DNA of 64,000 nt, taken from an uncultured Alcaligenaceae bacterium (lineage in GTDB: Bacteria; Pseudomonadota; Gammaproteobacteria; Burkholderiales; Burkholderiaceae_B). Each line of letters begins with the position of its first letter. Within the stretch, counting starts at the first letter, position 1. Where the stretch lies: assembly GCA_937908115.1 (NCBI GenBank), contig CALEQZ010000002.1, forward strand, positions 124,001 to 188,000, in the 5' to 3' direction. This document shows positions 52,603-61,336 of the stretch, in pieces. The position numbers and the translations under genes are program-made. Under the pieces are notes generated by a model. It saw only the letters and a list, made by a program, of their open reading frames with translations. It made no database searches and was not told the DNA's origin.

Positions 52603-53520
52603 TTGGAGAATCTGAACGCACTCAGGGTGTTTGTACGCGTGGCCGAGACGCGCAGCTTCACCCAGGCCGCGAAACGCCTGGGCCTAACCTCATCGGCAGT
52701 CAGCAAGGCGATCACGAGGCTAGAGCAGGAGCTCAACGTGCGGCTGTTGCACCGCACCACCCGGTCGGTCGGACTGACGAACGACGGCGCGAGCTTCTTC
52801 GAACACTGCCTCCAGATCCTCGGCCAGATCGAGGAGGCAGAAAACTTGCTCGGCCAAGCCACTTCCACGCCGCACGGACGCCTGCGCGTGCACCTGCCGG
52901 TGGGATTCGGCCGCCGTGTCATCATGCCGATGATGCCCAGGTTCCTGAAGCAGTATCCCGATTTGGTACTCGATGCCGAACTGAGCGACCGCAACGTTGA
53001 CTTGGCTTACGAAGGCATCGATGTGGCCGTGCACATCGGCGAGCTGGCTGATGCCCGGCTGATCGCGCGCAAGCTCTGCAATCTGCGGTTCATGGCCTGC
53101 GCCTCGCCCCAGTACCTGGCCGAGCATGGCGAACCTCGCACGCCGGACGACCTGGACCGGCACCACTGCTTGGCTTACGTACTGATGCATACAGGCCGCT
53201 ATCGCGAATGGCCATTCGTCAAGGACGGCAAGCCTTGTCCCAAGACCGTCTCTGGCAGGCTGAACGTCAATAACGCCGAATCACTACTGGAGGCGGCGAC
53301 CGCCGGCATGGGCATCGCCATGATCAGCAACTTCATCGCCGCCGATGCCATTCGTTCAGGACGGCTACGACCTATCCTTACCGACTATGTAGGCGAGGGC
53401 CCCCAGGTGTCAGTGGTGTATCTGCCCAGCCGCAACCTTTCGCCAAAGGTAAGGGCCTTTGCCAACTTCCTGCTGGAAGAAATCTCAGGCAATCCCGACT
53501 GGGATAAGATCACACCGTAG
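52603..53520 (+). CDS. LysR-family regulator divergent from the MmgE/lactonase array
   Basis: A 305-residue LysR protein with HTH at about 1-60 (ENLNALRVFVRVAETRSFTQAAKRLGLTSSAVSKAITRLEQEL) and a DmlR-branch effector domain (MACASPQYLAEHGEPRTPDDL). The start is TTG 52603, fixed by GAGGAG at 52591-52596 with 6-bp spacing; an in-frame TTG at 52579 has no ribosome site. It ends 11 bp inside the convergent MmgE/PrpD copy 4. Likely controls the 11-gene minus-strand array through the dyad at 52544-52560. Confidence 0.88.
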   Translation: MENLNALRVFVRVAETRSFTQAAKRLGLTSSAVSKAITRLEQELNVRLLHRTTRSVGLTNDGASFFEHCLQILGQIEEAENLLGQATSTPHGRLRVHLPVGFGRRVIMPMMPRFLKQYPDLVLDAELSDRNVDLAYEGIDVAVHIGELADARLIARKLCNLRFMACASPQYLAEHGEPRTPDDLDRHHCLAYVLMHTGRYREWPFVKDGKPCPKTVSGRLNVNNAESLLEAATAGMGIAMISNFIAADAIRSGRLRPILTDYVGEGPQVSVVYLPSRNLSPKVRAFANFLLEEISGNPDWDKITP

Positions 53521-54952
53521 CCACGGCATCCTGTGACACGGCGATGCGCGAATCAGCCAACAAATCCGCCAGTGTCCTGACTGATCCGGCTTCAAACAGG
53601 CTCCGCGCCGCCGTCAAAATGGCTCCTGCTTCTGGTTCTCCGACCGCCGCCGATGCCAACGACATGAATTTGGCATCGATTTCAGCACGCGACATGGGGT
53701 TTTCAGGCATGCCGCGCGAATAGTCCACCTGGCGCGTGAGCGTTGTCCCTTGCTTAGTGACGATGGTCACCTTGCCGCCGTAGATCTCCGGATACGCCCG
53801 ATCGATGTCAGGATCGATCTCGATCTCCACACGCTTGGAAAGGGCAACCACCTGGGGATCGACAATGCGCTGCGGCGTGAATTGTTCCAAATAAGCCTGC
53901 CGATCGTAGATAGCCACAGCCAGGTTGTAACGCAAGCTCATCTGCGCATTCAGCACCGAGTCGGCCCGGTATTCGAAACCAGTCTGCGTATTGACTACAC
54001 TGGCCACACCGGCAATGACGCGCTCGACATCATCAGGGGAAAGGTCGTTTTCCTTCACCAAGGAAAGCACGGCATCCACGCACGCGTGGTTGCTACCGCA
54101 GCACGCATGGGGTTTGAAGCAGGTTTCATCTGAGAACCAGCGCCGCCCTAGATCCTCGACCGCCAACGCTGGTCTCGGGGTGTCTGACATGCAAAACAGC
54201 AGGCCGCCATCCTCGGCTTCCAGAATGTAGCGAGACCCAACGAAGCCGCGTTGAGCGAGCAACGCAGCCATCAACCCAGCCTGCGCCGATCGGCCAGGAT
54301 GCATGCGCTTGCTCATGCCACCATCGGCGGTAAAGGCCCACGTACCAGCCGATTGCGTGCCCGCCAAGCCGAGCGCGCTTGCCGTGGTTTCCGCATCCAG
54401 GTCCAGCATGACGCTCGCTGCGGCAGCTGCCGCGAATGTTCCAGTCGTGCCAGTCAGATGCCAGCCTCGCATGCGGGCGCGGCTCGGATTGAACGCCCGG
54501 CTGATCCGATTCATGGTTTCGTAGCCTGCTGCCATTGCCGTCAGGATCCGGTCGCCACTTGCGCCTTCGCGCTCGGCCAGCGCCAACACCACCGGTACGA
54601 CCAGCGCACCCGGATGAATTTTGGCCCGACTATGGTCATCGAAATCGAAACTGTGGATGGCCGTGCCCGCGGCCAGCACTGAGTTGACTGCACTTACCCG
54701 CACGCCGGTTCCCCATAGCGCCGCTTCAGGCGCGCCTTGCAAGTCCCGGGCGAAATCAGCCATGATGCGGCCCCAGGGCGTGGTCAACCCGTATAGGCCG
54801 CAGCCCAGCGCATCGACCAGCGCATGACTAAGTACCTCCCTGGTCGTGCGGGGAATATCTACCGGTTCGAGCCCGGCAACGAACGCCGCCAGTTCTTGGG
54901 TAATGCCGCGATACTCGCGGGCCATTTGCTTCCAAGCGTCCAGATCGTCCAC
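53510..54952 (-). CDS. MmgE/PrpD family protein (copy 4)
   Basis: A 480-residue member with SVLAAGTAIHSFDFDDHSRAKIHPGALVVP (His and Asp-Asp of the signature present) and a lid with FKPHACCGSNHACVDAVLSL. Start GTG 54952 follows AGGAGCAGGTGGC; the next ATG is 9 codons in. It is a separate unit convergent with LysR 52603, and the two 3' ends overlap by 11 bp. The 213-bp gap upstream (54953-55165) has no gene that I can support. Confidence 0.88.
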   Translation of the reverse strand: MDDLDAWKQMAREYRGITQELAAFVAGLEPVDIPRTTREVLSHALVDALGCGLYGLTTPWGRIMADFARDLQGAPEAALWGTGVRVSAVNSVLAAGTAIHSFDFDDHSRAKIHPGALVVPVVLALAEREGASGDRILTAMAAGYETMNRISRAFNPSRARMRGWHLTGTTGTFAAAAAASVMLDLDAETTASALGLAGTQSAGTWAFTADGGMSKRMHPGRSAQAGLMAALLAQRGFVGSRYILEAEDGGLLFCMSDTPRPALAVEDLGRRWFSDETCFKPHACCGSNHACVDAVLSLVKENDLSPDDVERVIAGVASVVNTQTGFEYRADSVLNAQMSLRYNLAVAIYDRQAYLEQFTPQRIVDPQVVALSKRVEIEIDPDIDRAYPEIYGGKVTIVTKQGTTLTRQVDYSRGMPENPMSRAEIDAKFMSLASAAVGEPEAGAILTAARSLFEAGSVRTLADLLADSRIAVSQDAVATV

Positions 54953-55165
54953 GCCACCTGCTCCTGCAAATTCATGCGTCCGATCCGGCGGACGGATTTG
55001 CCGCTGCTGCCCGCCGGTACCCTATCGTTTCGATGATAGGAGCGAAACCTAGCCCCCATCTATCGCCCGACGGTCAGATCTGTTGTGAACCGGATTCACC
55101 AGTCATGGCCAACTGCACCAGCCGGACTTACCGCTGGGTCGGCGAGCCGGCGTTAGTGGAAGTCC

Positions 55166-56107
55166 CTATCCCTGCGCCGCCATCAGCGCCCTGACCTGGT
55201 CGGGCCGCGGCAACGGCGGCACCGCGCCGTAACCCGTGGTGGACAACGCCGCGGCCGCGCTGGCGTAACGGCAGGCCTGGCGCCAATCATCACCCGCGCA
55301 CACGCGGGCCAACAGGTTGCCGGCGAAGCAATCGCCCGCGCCGGTGGCGTCCACGCTCTTCACCTTGTAGGCAGCAATCTCTGAGCGGCGGCCGCCCTCG
55401 TCCAGGATGGCGCCGCGGCTGCCCAGTTTGAGGACGACGACGGCGTGGTCGTTGAATCGCCGGATCCAGTCCAGGATGGCATCGGGCTGGTCCAGGCCGG
55501 TCATAAGCTGCATATCGTCGAGGCCGGGCAAGAAGACATCGCACTGGGCGATGGCCTCGCGCAATATGGCACGCGCACGCGCGATGGGCCAAAGGCGAGG
55601 CCGCAGGTTGGCATCCAGGCACACTTTCGTGCCAGCGGCGTGGGCGCGCGCCATGGCGGCAAAGACCGTGTCGCAAGCGCTGACGCTGATGCCCAGGCTG
55701 ATACCCGATACGTGCAGGAAACGCGCCCGCTCGACCATGCCGTGCGCCAAGTCATCCGGCTGCATGCGTGCGGCCGCCGAATGCTGCCGCGCGTAGCTGA
55801 AGCTGTGGCCCTGGTCAGTATGCCGCACGAAGTACAGCCCATTGTTGGCTTGCGCGTCGCAGATCATTGCCGACACGTCGACGCCCTCGCCTCGCCAGGT
55901 TTGCAGCAGCAATTGGCCGAAATCATCGGCGCCGCCGTAGCGCCCCAGGTAGGCGACGCGGGCGCCGGCCCGCGCCGCCGCGATCACCGCGTTGGACGTG
56001 TCCCCGCCGATTCCTTGGCGATAGTCGGGTTGCCCAGGAACCGTCTGGTTGAACTCGATAAGCGCTTCGCCCAGTCCGGCGATGTCGAAATCTTGCGTGC
56101 TTGTCAT
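55166..56107 (-). CDS. kdgK: PfkB-family sugar kinase, 2-keto-3-deoxygluconate kinase-like
   Basis: A 313-residue ribokinase-fold protein with GGDTSNAVIAAARAGARVAYLGRYG near the N-terminus and the catalytic DATGAGDCF (253-261, base Asp259). The GEALIEF opening and overall pattern fit KdgK, which phosphorylates 2-keto-3-deoxy-gluconate. It is last in a minus-strand TRAP/sugar-acid operon, 117 bp after the DctP gene. An alternative is another 2-keto-3-deoxy acid or a C4/C5 acid kinase. Confidence 0.82.
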   Translation of the reverse strand: MTSTQDFDIAGLGEALIEFNQTVPGQPDYRQGIGGDTSNAVIAAARAGARVAYLGRYGGADDFGQLLLQTWRGEGVDVSAMICDAQANNGLYFVRHTDQGHSFSYARQHSAAARMQPDDLAHGMVERARFLHVSGISLGISVSACDTVFAAMARAHAAGTKVCLDANLRPRLWPIARARAILREAIAQCDVFLPGLDDMQLMTGLDQPDAILDWIRRFNDHAVVVLKLGSRGAILDEGGRRSEIAAYKVKSVDATGAGDCFAGNLLARVCAGDDWRQACRYASAAAALSTTGYGAVPPLPRPDQVRALMAAQG

Positions 56108-56224
56108 GCGCTGCTTCCTACGGCTTGACGGCCAAGTGCGCGGCCCTTTGCGTCATCGTAGCGCAAGCCCAGGCGCGGCGCGTTCAAGCGGCGGGGCGCC
56201 CCCACGCCCTGCCTGCCGCCCAGC

Positions 56225-57247
56225 TTAAGTACCGCTCTTGGCGCGCAGCTCGGCCAGTTGCTCTTGCACGCGCTCGACGACGTCGGCACCGATGCTGGCC
56301 TTGTGCTTTTCGTAAACGGGCTTGACTTTTTCACGCATGCGTTCGAGCTCCTCGGCGCTGATGGTATTGACCTTCAGTCCCGCGTTGCGGATCTTCTCCA
56401 ACGACTGCTCGTTCTTGGTGCGGTTGACCTTGCGCTCTTCGTCGCGGCCTTTGATGGCGCACTCGCGCAGCGCAGCCCGCTCATCGTCGGTGTAGCGATT
56501 CCAGATTTGCTTGGAGAACAGCACCAGGAAGGGCGTGTAGGCGTGGTTGGTCACCGAGATGTACTTCTGGACCTCGTAGAACTTGGACGTGTCGATCGTC
56601 ACGAAGGGGTTTTCCTGGCCGTCTATCGCCCCGGTCTCCAGCGCCGAGAACACCTCGCCGAAGGCCATGGGGGTCGCGTTGGCGCCCATGGTGCGGAAGG
56701 TATCCAGGAAGATATTGTTCTGCATGACGCGCAGCTTCAACCCGTCGAAGTCTTCCCACTTGTTGACGGGATGCTTGGAATTGCTCAGGTTGCGAAAGCC
56801 GTTTTCCCAGTAAGCCAGCGTGACCAAGCCGACGGCGTCGAGTTTTTCGGCAATGAAGTTGCCGAACTCGCCATCCAGGACGGCGTCAGCCTCCTCGCTG
56901 CTGGAAAACAGGAAGGGCAGGTCGAACACGCCGAGCGCCGGCACCATCCCGACCAGCGGCGAGGACGATGTGATCACGGCTTCCTGCGTACCGGAGCGCA
57001 GCGCCTGGGTCGCCTGCAGGTCGTCCCCAAGTGAGCTGCTCCAGTAAGCCGTGATCTTCATCTTTCCGCCGGATTTGTCCTGCAGGCATTGGTTGAAAAC
57101 CTTCACCCCGTCACCGACCGGATGCTCCTGGGCCAGCCCGTTGGACAAGCGGATATTGCGGTTCTTGTAATCGCCCGCGGCGGTCGCGGGCAGGGCGGCG
57201 CTTACGCCCAGGGTTGCCACGATGGCGGCCAAACCCATTTTTTTCAT
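56225..57247 (-). CDS. dctP: TRAP transporter periplasmic solute receptor (DctP)
   Basis: A 340-residue exported receptor: signal peptide MKKMGLAAIVATLGVSAALPATAAG, then RLSNGLAQEHPVGDGVKVFNQCLQDKSGGKMKI and the TRAP organic-acid motif with Arg in GLKLRVMQNN (carboxylate contact). ATG 57247 is preferred since AGAGGAG lies 6 bp upstream; ATG 57253 would abut it. It feeds the DctQ-DctM permease encoded just upstream. Its genes for sugar-acid enzymes suggest an aldonate or uronate ligand. Confidence 0.92.
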   Translation of the reverse strand: MKKMGLAAIVATLGVSAALPATAAGDYKNRNIRLSNGLAQEHPVGDGVKVFNQCLQDKSGGKMKITAYWSSSLGDDLQATQALRSGTQEAVITSSSPLVGMVPALGVFDLPFLFSSSEEADAVLDGEFGNFIAEKLDAVGLVTLAYWENGFRNLSNSKHPVNKWEDFDGLKLRVMQNNIFLDTFRTMGANATPMAFGEVFSALETGAIDGQENPFVTIDTSKFYEVQKYISVTNHAYTPFLVLFSKQIWNRYTDDERAALRECAIKGRDEERKVNRTKNEQSLEKIRNAGLKVNTISAEELERMREKVKPVYEKHKASIGADVVERVQEQLAELRAKSGT

Positions 57248-57374
57248 GCTCATCTCCTCTACCTGATCATCATGCCCGCCTCCGGTGGTTACGGATTTGG
57301 GCCCCACAAACATGGATCGGCTCGTAGCCTTTCCACTTACCGCGTGCCGTGCCGCAAGGGCTCGGCCCAACCTG

Positions 57375-58652
57375 TTAAGTCAGCCAGCGCATCGGAACGG
57401 TGATGAGTTCCGGAAACACGACGAACAACATCAACAACACCACGTACGTCACCAGGAAGGGCAGCACCCCTGCCACGACCCGCCCGAGCGGCACCTTGGA
57501 CACGCCGCTGACCACGTTGAGCACCACGCCGACCGGCGGCGTCAACAGGCCGATGCAGCTGTTCATGACGAACATGACGCCGAAATAAACGGGATCGATG
57601 CCGGCCAGCTTGATGATCGGCATCAGCACCGGTGTCAGGATCAGGATCGTCGGCGTCAGGTCCAGCGCTGTCCCGACGATCAGCACCACCACCATGATGA
57701 CGAACATCAGCAGCTTGGGGCGATCGACCAGCGGCTCGATCACTGCAGTGATCTCGCCGGGGATGTCGGCGGCCGTGATCAGCCAGGCCGACACCATGGC
57801 GGCAGCCACCAGGAACATGATCACCGACGACGTCTTCCCAGCCTGCAGCAGCACGCCGTACAGGTGTCGCAGCTTGAGTTCGCGGTAGACGAACATGCCC
57901 ACGAACAATGCATACACGGCCGCCACGACGGCAGCCTCCGTGGGGGTGACCACGCCGAACCGGATGCCGCCCAGGATGATCACCGGCATGCCGAGCGCCC
58001 ACGCACCGCGGCCGGTGGCCTTCAGGCGCTCGCGCGTGCTTTGCTTGGGCAAAGGTTTGACGTCGGAATGGCGCACCAGCCACAGCCAGGTCAGCACCAG
58101 CGCCAACCCCATGAGCAGGCCGGGCGCAATGCCGGCCATGAACAGCTTGGAAATCGACACGTTGGCTGCCACGCCGAACACGATGAAGGCCATGGACGGC
58201 GGGATCACTGGTGCGATGACCCCGCCCGAGGCGATCAGGCCCGCCGAGCGCGGCACGTTATAGCCGGCCTCGCGCATCATGGGGATGAGGATGGCGGCCA
58301 GCGCCGCGGAGTCCGCCGCGGCAGAGCCCGACAGGCTGGCCAGTATGACCGCCGCCAGGATGGCAACAATGCCCAGCCCACCCTTGATGTGTCCCACGCA
58401 AGCCATCGCGAAATCGATGATGCGCCGCGACAGGCCACCCGCATTCATCAGCTCGCCGGCCAGCAGGAAGAACGGGATGGCCAGCAAGGTGAAGGTGTCC
58501 GAGCCAGTTACCATGTTCTGCGCCACGATCTGTGCATTGAACATGTCCATGTGCCACATCAGCACGAGGGCGCAGAGTATGAGGGCGAACGCGACCGGCA
58601 CGCCGATGGCCATGGCCCCGAGCAAGGATCCGACAAAGATCAGCAGCGTCAT
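57375..58652 (-). CDS. dctM: TRAP transporter large permease (DctM)
   Basis: A 425-residue membrane protein of usual length with about 12 helices: SLLGAMAIGVPVAFALILCAL, the SGSAAADSAALAAILIPMM loop typical of DctM, and LIVGTALDLTPTILILTPVLMPI. It is the sodium-coupled transport subunit. ATG 58652 overlaps the DctQ stop by 1 bp (TGATG), so translation is coupled. The frame is open further upstream only as a shadow of DctQ. Confidence 0.94.
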   Translation of the reverse strand: MTLLIFVGSLLGAMAIGVPVAFALILCALVLMWHMDMFNAQIVAQNMVTGSDTFTLLAIPFFLLAGELMNAGGLSRRIIDFAMACVGHIKGGLGIVAILAAVILASLSGSAAADSAALAAILIPMMREAGYNVPRSAGLIASGGVIAPVIPPSMAFIVFGVAANVSISKLFMAGIAPGLLMGLALVLTWLWLVRHSDVKPLPKQSTRERLKATGRGAWALGMPVIILGGIRFGVVTPTEAAVVAAVYALFVGMFVYRELKLRHLYGVLLQAGKTSSVIMFLVAAAMVSAWLITAADIPGEITAVIEPLVDRPKLLMFVIMVVVLIVGTALDLTPTILILTPVLMPIIKLAGIDPVYFGVMFVMNSCIGLLTPPVGVVLNVVSGVSKVPLGRVVAGVLPFLVTYVVLLMLFVVFPELITVPMRWLT

Positions 58653-59176
58653 CAGATCACCTCCGCGATCTGGCCGTCCTCGCCGGCAAAGCGGGCGATG
58701 TCTTCGTCGCTGACCTTGCCCCTGAGGACCTGGATCAGCCTCGCTGTCGCGATCAAGAAGCACCCTGCACCGGTAAACAGCCCGATGCCGTATACCCACG
58801 CGAGCGATAGGCCGGTGACGGGCGCGAACATGGTGGCATTGACTTCGAACTGCATGACTGTGCCCCAGAAGAACACCACCGAGCAAGCCATGATGATGAT
58901 GTTGGTCAACGCCATGCAGACCAGGCGGCCGCGGCGGCCGAAGCGCTGCACCACGGTTTCCACGCCCATGTGCGCGTGTTCGCGAAAGGTCAGCACTGCG
59001 CCCACGAAGGTCAGCCAGACGAAGCAGTATCGGGACAGCTCCTCGGACACCAGCAGGCCGGAGTTGAACCCGTAGCGCAGCAGCACATTGCCGAAGACCA
59101 TGACCACCATGGCCGTCAGCAGGACGACCACGACCAGGCCGAGAAACCGGTAAAACAGCTCGATGGCTTTTTGCAT
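58652..59176 (-). CDS. dctQ: TRAP transporter small permease (DctQ)
   Basis: A 174-residue protein with four hydrophobic helices (FYRFLGLVVVVLLTAMVVMVFGNVLLRYGF; CFVWLTFVGAVLTFREHAHMGVE; MALTNIIIMACSVVFFWG; VYGIGLFTGAGCFLIATARL). The conserved FREHAHMGVE loop marks DctQ. AAGGAG precedes ATG 59176. It forms the membrane complex with DctM. The 102 bp upstream to the FAH-family stop is non-coding. Confidence 0.93.
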   Translation of the reverse strand: MQKAIELFYRFLGLVVVVLLTAMVVMVFGNVLLRYGFNSGLLVSEELSRYCFVWLTFVGAVLTFREHAHMGVETVVQRFGRRGRLVCMALTNIIIMACSVVFFWGTVMQFEVNATMFAPVTGLSLAWVYGIGLFTGAGCFLIATARLIQVLRGKVSDEDIARFAGEDGQIAEVI

Positions 59177-59278
59177 TCCGTCTCCTTCCTTTTTGGCGTC
59201 GGCCTGGCATGCGGGCCGCGCGATCTTCGATATGCCGTCAGCGTGTCGGCGGTGGCTGCCGCCGTTGTGCAAGCACGG

Positions 59279-60484
59279 TCAACTGCCTGCGCGCAGCCTC
59301 CCCCTTTCGGCCAAGTTGCGCAGCAATGCACGCACGCCGAATGTCCAGGGTGGGCAGGCGTCGGCGCGGTCGACCCAGTTGACCAGGCGCCCCAGCGCCG
59401 GTGTGCTGATATCGACGCGGTCGCCTAGGACGTGCGTGAACCCTTGTCCGGGTCCATGCCGGTCCTGGGTGGGCGCGAACATAGTCCCCAGGAACAGCAC
59501 CGCACCGTCCGGGTACTGATGGCAGCCGTTGATCAGCTGCCCGACCAGGTCCGCGGGCGATCGGCTGATCGCCGACATGGGGCTGACGCCTTCCAGGACG
59601 AACCCATCCGGCCCGGTCACCCGCAGCGACACCTCCAGGCGTTCGACCGACGCCAGCGTGAAATCGTCGTCGAGCAAGCGGATGAACGGCCCCAGCGCGC
59701 AGGATGCGTTGTTGTCCTTGGCCTTGCTCAGCAGCAGCGCGGAGCGGCCCTCGAAGTCGCGCAGGTTGACGTCGTTGCCGAGGGTGGCGCCGACGATCCG
59801 GCCATCCGAGGCGAGGGCCAGCACCACTTCGGGTTCCGGGTTATTCCAGCTCGAACCCGGATGGATGCCGACGGCTGCGCCGCAACCGACCGCCGACATG
59901 GGCTGGGCCTTGGTGAAGATTTCCGCGTCCGGGCCGATGCCCACTTCCAGGTACTGCGACCACAGGCCCATTTCCTGCAACAGTGCCTTGACCTCCTGCG
60001 CCTTGGCCGACCCGGGCACCAGTCCGCGCAGGTTCTCGCCCAGCACCGGCTTGAGCTTGGCGCGCACGGCCTCAGCCTGCGCAGGATCCCCCTTGGCGCG
60101 CTCTTCGATCACGCGTTCGAGCATGCTGTCGGCAAACGTCACGCCTGCCGCCTTGACCGCCTGCAGGTCGACCGGCGCCAGCAGCCAGCCGGCCGACCCG
60201 TCCAGGAACGCCTGCAGCGGACCGAGGTCAGGCAAGCCCGCGGCTCGGTCGAACTGCTCGACCAGGTCGTCGCGCTCGAGCAGTTCCGAAGTCGTGCAGG
60301 CCAGGCTACCGGCGTCGTAGATCCGCCCCCCGCGGACGAAAACCGGGCAGGGACCGTTCTCCTTCACGGACCAAACCCGGCCCACCAAGCGCGCCCGGTC
60401 TGCATCCTCGGGCAGGATGTCGGCCGCCGCGAGCGCGGCGCGAGCCGCGCCGGCCTTGCCACTGGAGGGGGAAGATGCTGCCAT
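59279..60484 (-). CDS. Fumarylacetoacetate hydrolase (FAH) family enzyme of sugar-acid catabolism
   Basis: A 401-residue FAH-fold protein. The C-terminal catalytic domain has the Glu pair in NNPEPEVVLAL, then GNDVNLRDFEGRSALLLSKAK, and HQYPDGAVLFLGTMFAPTQDR. This longer branch includes 2-keto-3-deoxypentonate dehydratases and 2,4-dioxo-acid hydrolases of non-phosphorylative sugar pathways. AGGAGATACCGA precedes ATG 60484. Neighbours (TRAP, KdgK-like kinase, GntR) support a 2-keto-3-deoxy sugar-acid substrate. The exact reaction is uncertain. Confidence 0.87.
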   Translation of the reverse strand: MAASSPSSGKAGAARAALAAADILPEDADRARLVGRVWSVKENGPCPVFVRGGRIYDAGSLACTTSELLERDDLVEQFDRAAGLPDLGPLQAFLDGSAGWLLAPVDLQAVKAAGVTFADSMLERVIEERAKGDPAQAEAVRAKLKPVLGENLRGLVPGSAKAQEVKALLQEMGLWSQYLEVGIGPDAEIFTKAQPMSAVGCGAAVGIHPGSSWNNPEPEVVLALASDGRIVGATLGNDVNLRDFEGRSALLLSKAKDNNASCALGPFIRLLDDDFTLASVERLEVSLRVTGPDGFVLEGVSPMSAISRSPADLVGQLINGCHQYPDGAVLFLGTMFAPTQDRHGPGQGFTHVLGDRVDISTPALGRLVNWVDRADACPPWTFGVRALLRNLAERGRLRAGS

Positions 60485-60524
60485 TCGGTATCTCCTGCAT
60501 GCGCGGCGCACGCCGCGCGGTTCC

Positions 60525-60536
60525 TACGTTGACGTA
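60525..60536. promoter_or_regulatory. TACGT-TG-ACGTA palindrome upstream of the FAH-family gene
   Basis: A perfect 5-2-5 inverted repeat located between the GntR stop (60564) and the FAH-family start (60484). GntR/FadR-type regulators bind short dyads of this size. It could be an internal operator for the FAH-TRAP-kinase part of the operon, but there is no second copy nearby to support it. Confidence 0.35.
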
Positions 60537-60563
60537 ATCGGCATGACCACCGGGCCGGGCCGC

Positions 60564-61316
60564 TTATCCGGGCCCGCTGCGCTCGCGCGCGGGATCGCCG
60601 GTGGGGCTTTCCAGCTGCAGGTCCAGCCGGGCTGCCGCACCCAGGATGTGGGCGCGCATGGCGGCGCGGGCGCCCATCATGTCGCGCGCGGCCACGGCAT
60701 CGCGCACGGCGACGTGCTCGGCCACCGTCACCTGCACGATGTGCTCCAGCTCGATGCGCGCGCGCGCGATCGAGATCGTGTTGATGATCTTCTCGCCGAC
60801 GAAGCCGATGAACATCGAGTAGTACTCGTTCTGCGTGGCCAGGGCGAGCGCGCGGTGAAAGGCCAGGTCGGCGGCGATGCCCTCTTCGGTCCAGCGCGTT
60901 TCCATGCCGCGCATGGTCTCCAGCGCCTCGTCCAGGCGCGCCAAGTCCTGCTCGGTATGGTGCAAGGCCGCCAGCCCCGCGGCCTCGACCTCCAGCGGCA
61001 CGCGTAGCTGGAACAGGCTGCGGAAGCTTTCCGGGTTGGCGAGCTTGGCGCTTTCGATGCGCAGCACCGGCCTGGATTGGGGCGGCAGGACGAAGGCACC
61101 CACGCCCTGGCGGGTGTCGATTAGGCCCTCATTGCGCAGCTGCGCAATGGCTTCGCGCACCACCGACCGGCTCACGCCGAAGGTCTTGGCCAGCTCGTGC
61201 TCGGTGGGCAGTTTGTCGCCCGCCTTGAGATTGCCGCTGGCGATTTCCTGTCCGATGGTGGCGGCGATCTGCGCCGGCAGATGTTCGTTGCGCCGGACCT
61301 GTCCGAAATTGGGCAT
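60564..61316 (-). CDS. FadR-subfamily (FCD) GntR regulator
   Basis: A 250-residue GntR protein: winged HTH about 10-75 (QIAATIGQEIASGNLKAGDKLPTEHELAKTFGVSRSVVREAIAQL) and an all-helical FCD domain with the metal-binding DLAFHRALALATQN (Asp/His) and later His residues (EHVAV, RAHI). Such regulators commonly repress sugar-acid and hydroxy-acid operons and are released by the substrate. It lies inside its presumed target operon, 20 bp after the FAD-linked oxidase gene. Confidence 0.92.
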   Translation of the reverse strand: MPNFGQVRRNEHLPAQIAATIGQEIASGNLKAGDKLPTEHELAKTFGVSRSVVREAIAQLRNEGLIDTRQGVGAFVLPPQSRPVLRIESAKLANPESFRSLFQLRVPLEVEAAGLAALHHTEQDLARLDEALETMRGMETRWTEEGIAADLAFHRALALATQNEYYSMFIGFVGEKIINTISIARARIELEHIVQVTVAEHVAVRDAVAARDMMGARAAMRAHILGAAARLDLQLESPTGDPARERSGPG

Positions 61317-61336
61317 GGCTTGCGTTCGTGCTTTAT

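Noticed and set aside
57285..59075. 596-residue open frame opposite the TRAP permease genes
   Set aside because: His/Asp/Gln-rich shadow; the opposite strand holds DctM and DctQ with coupled translation.
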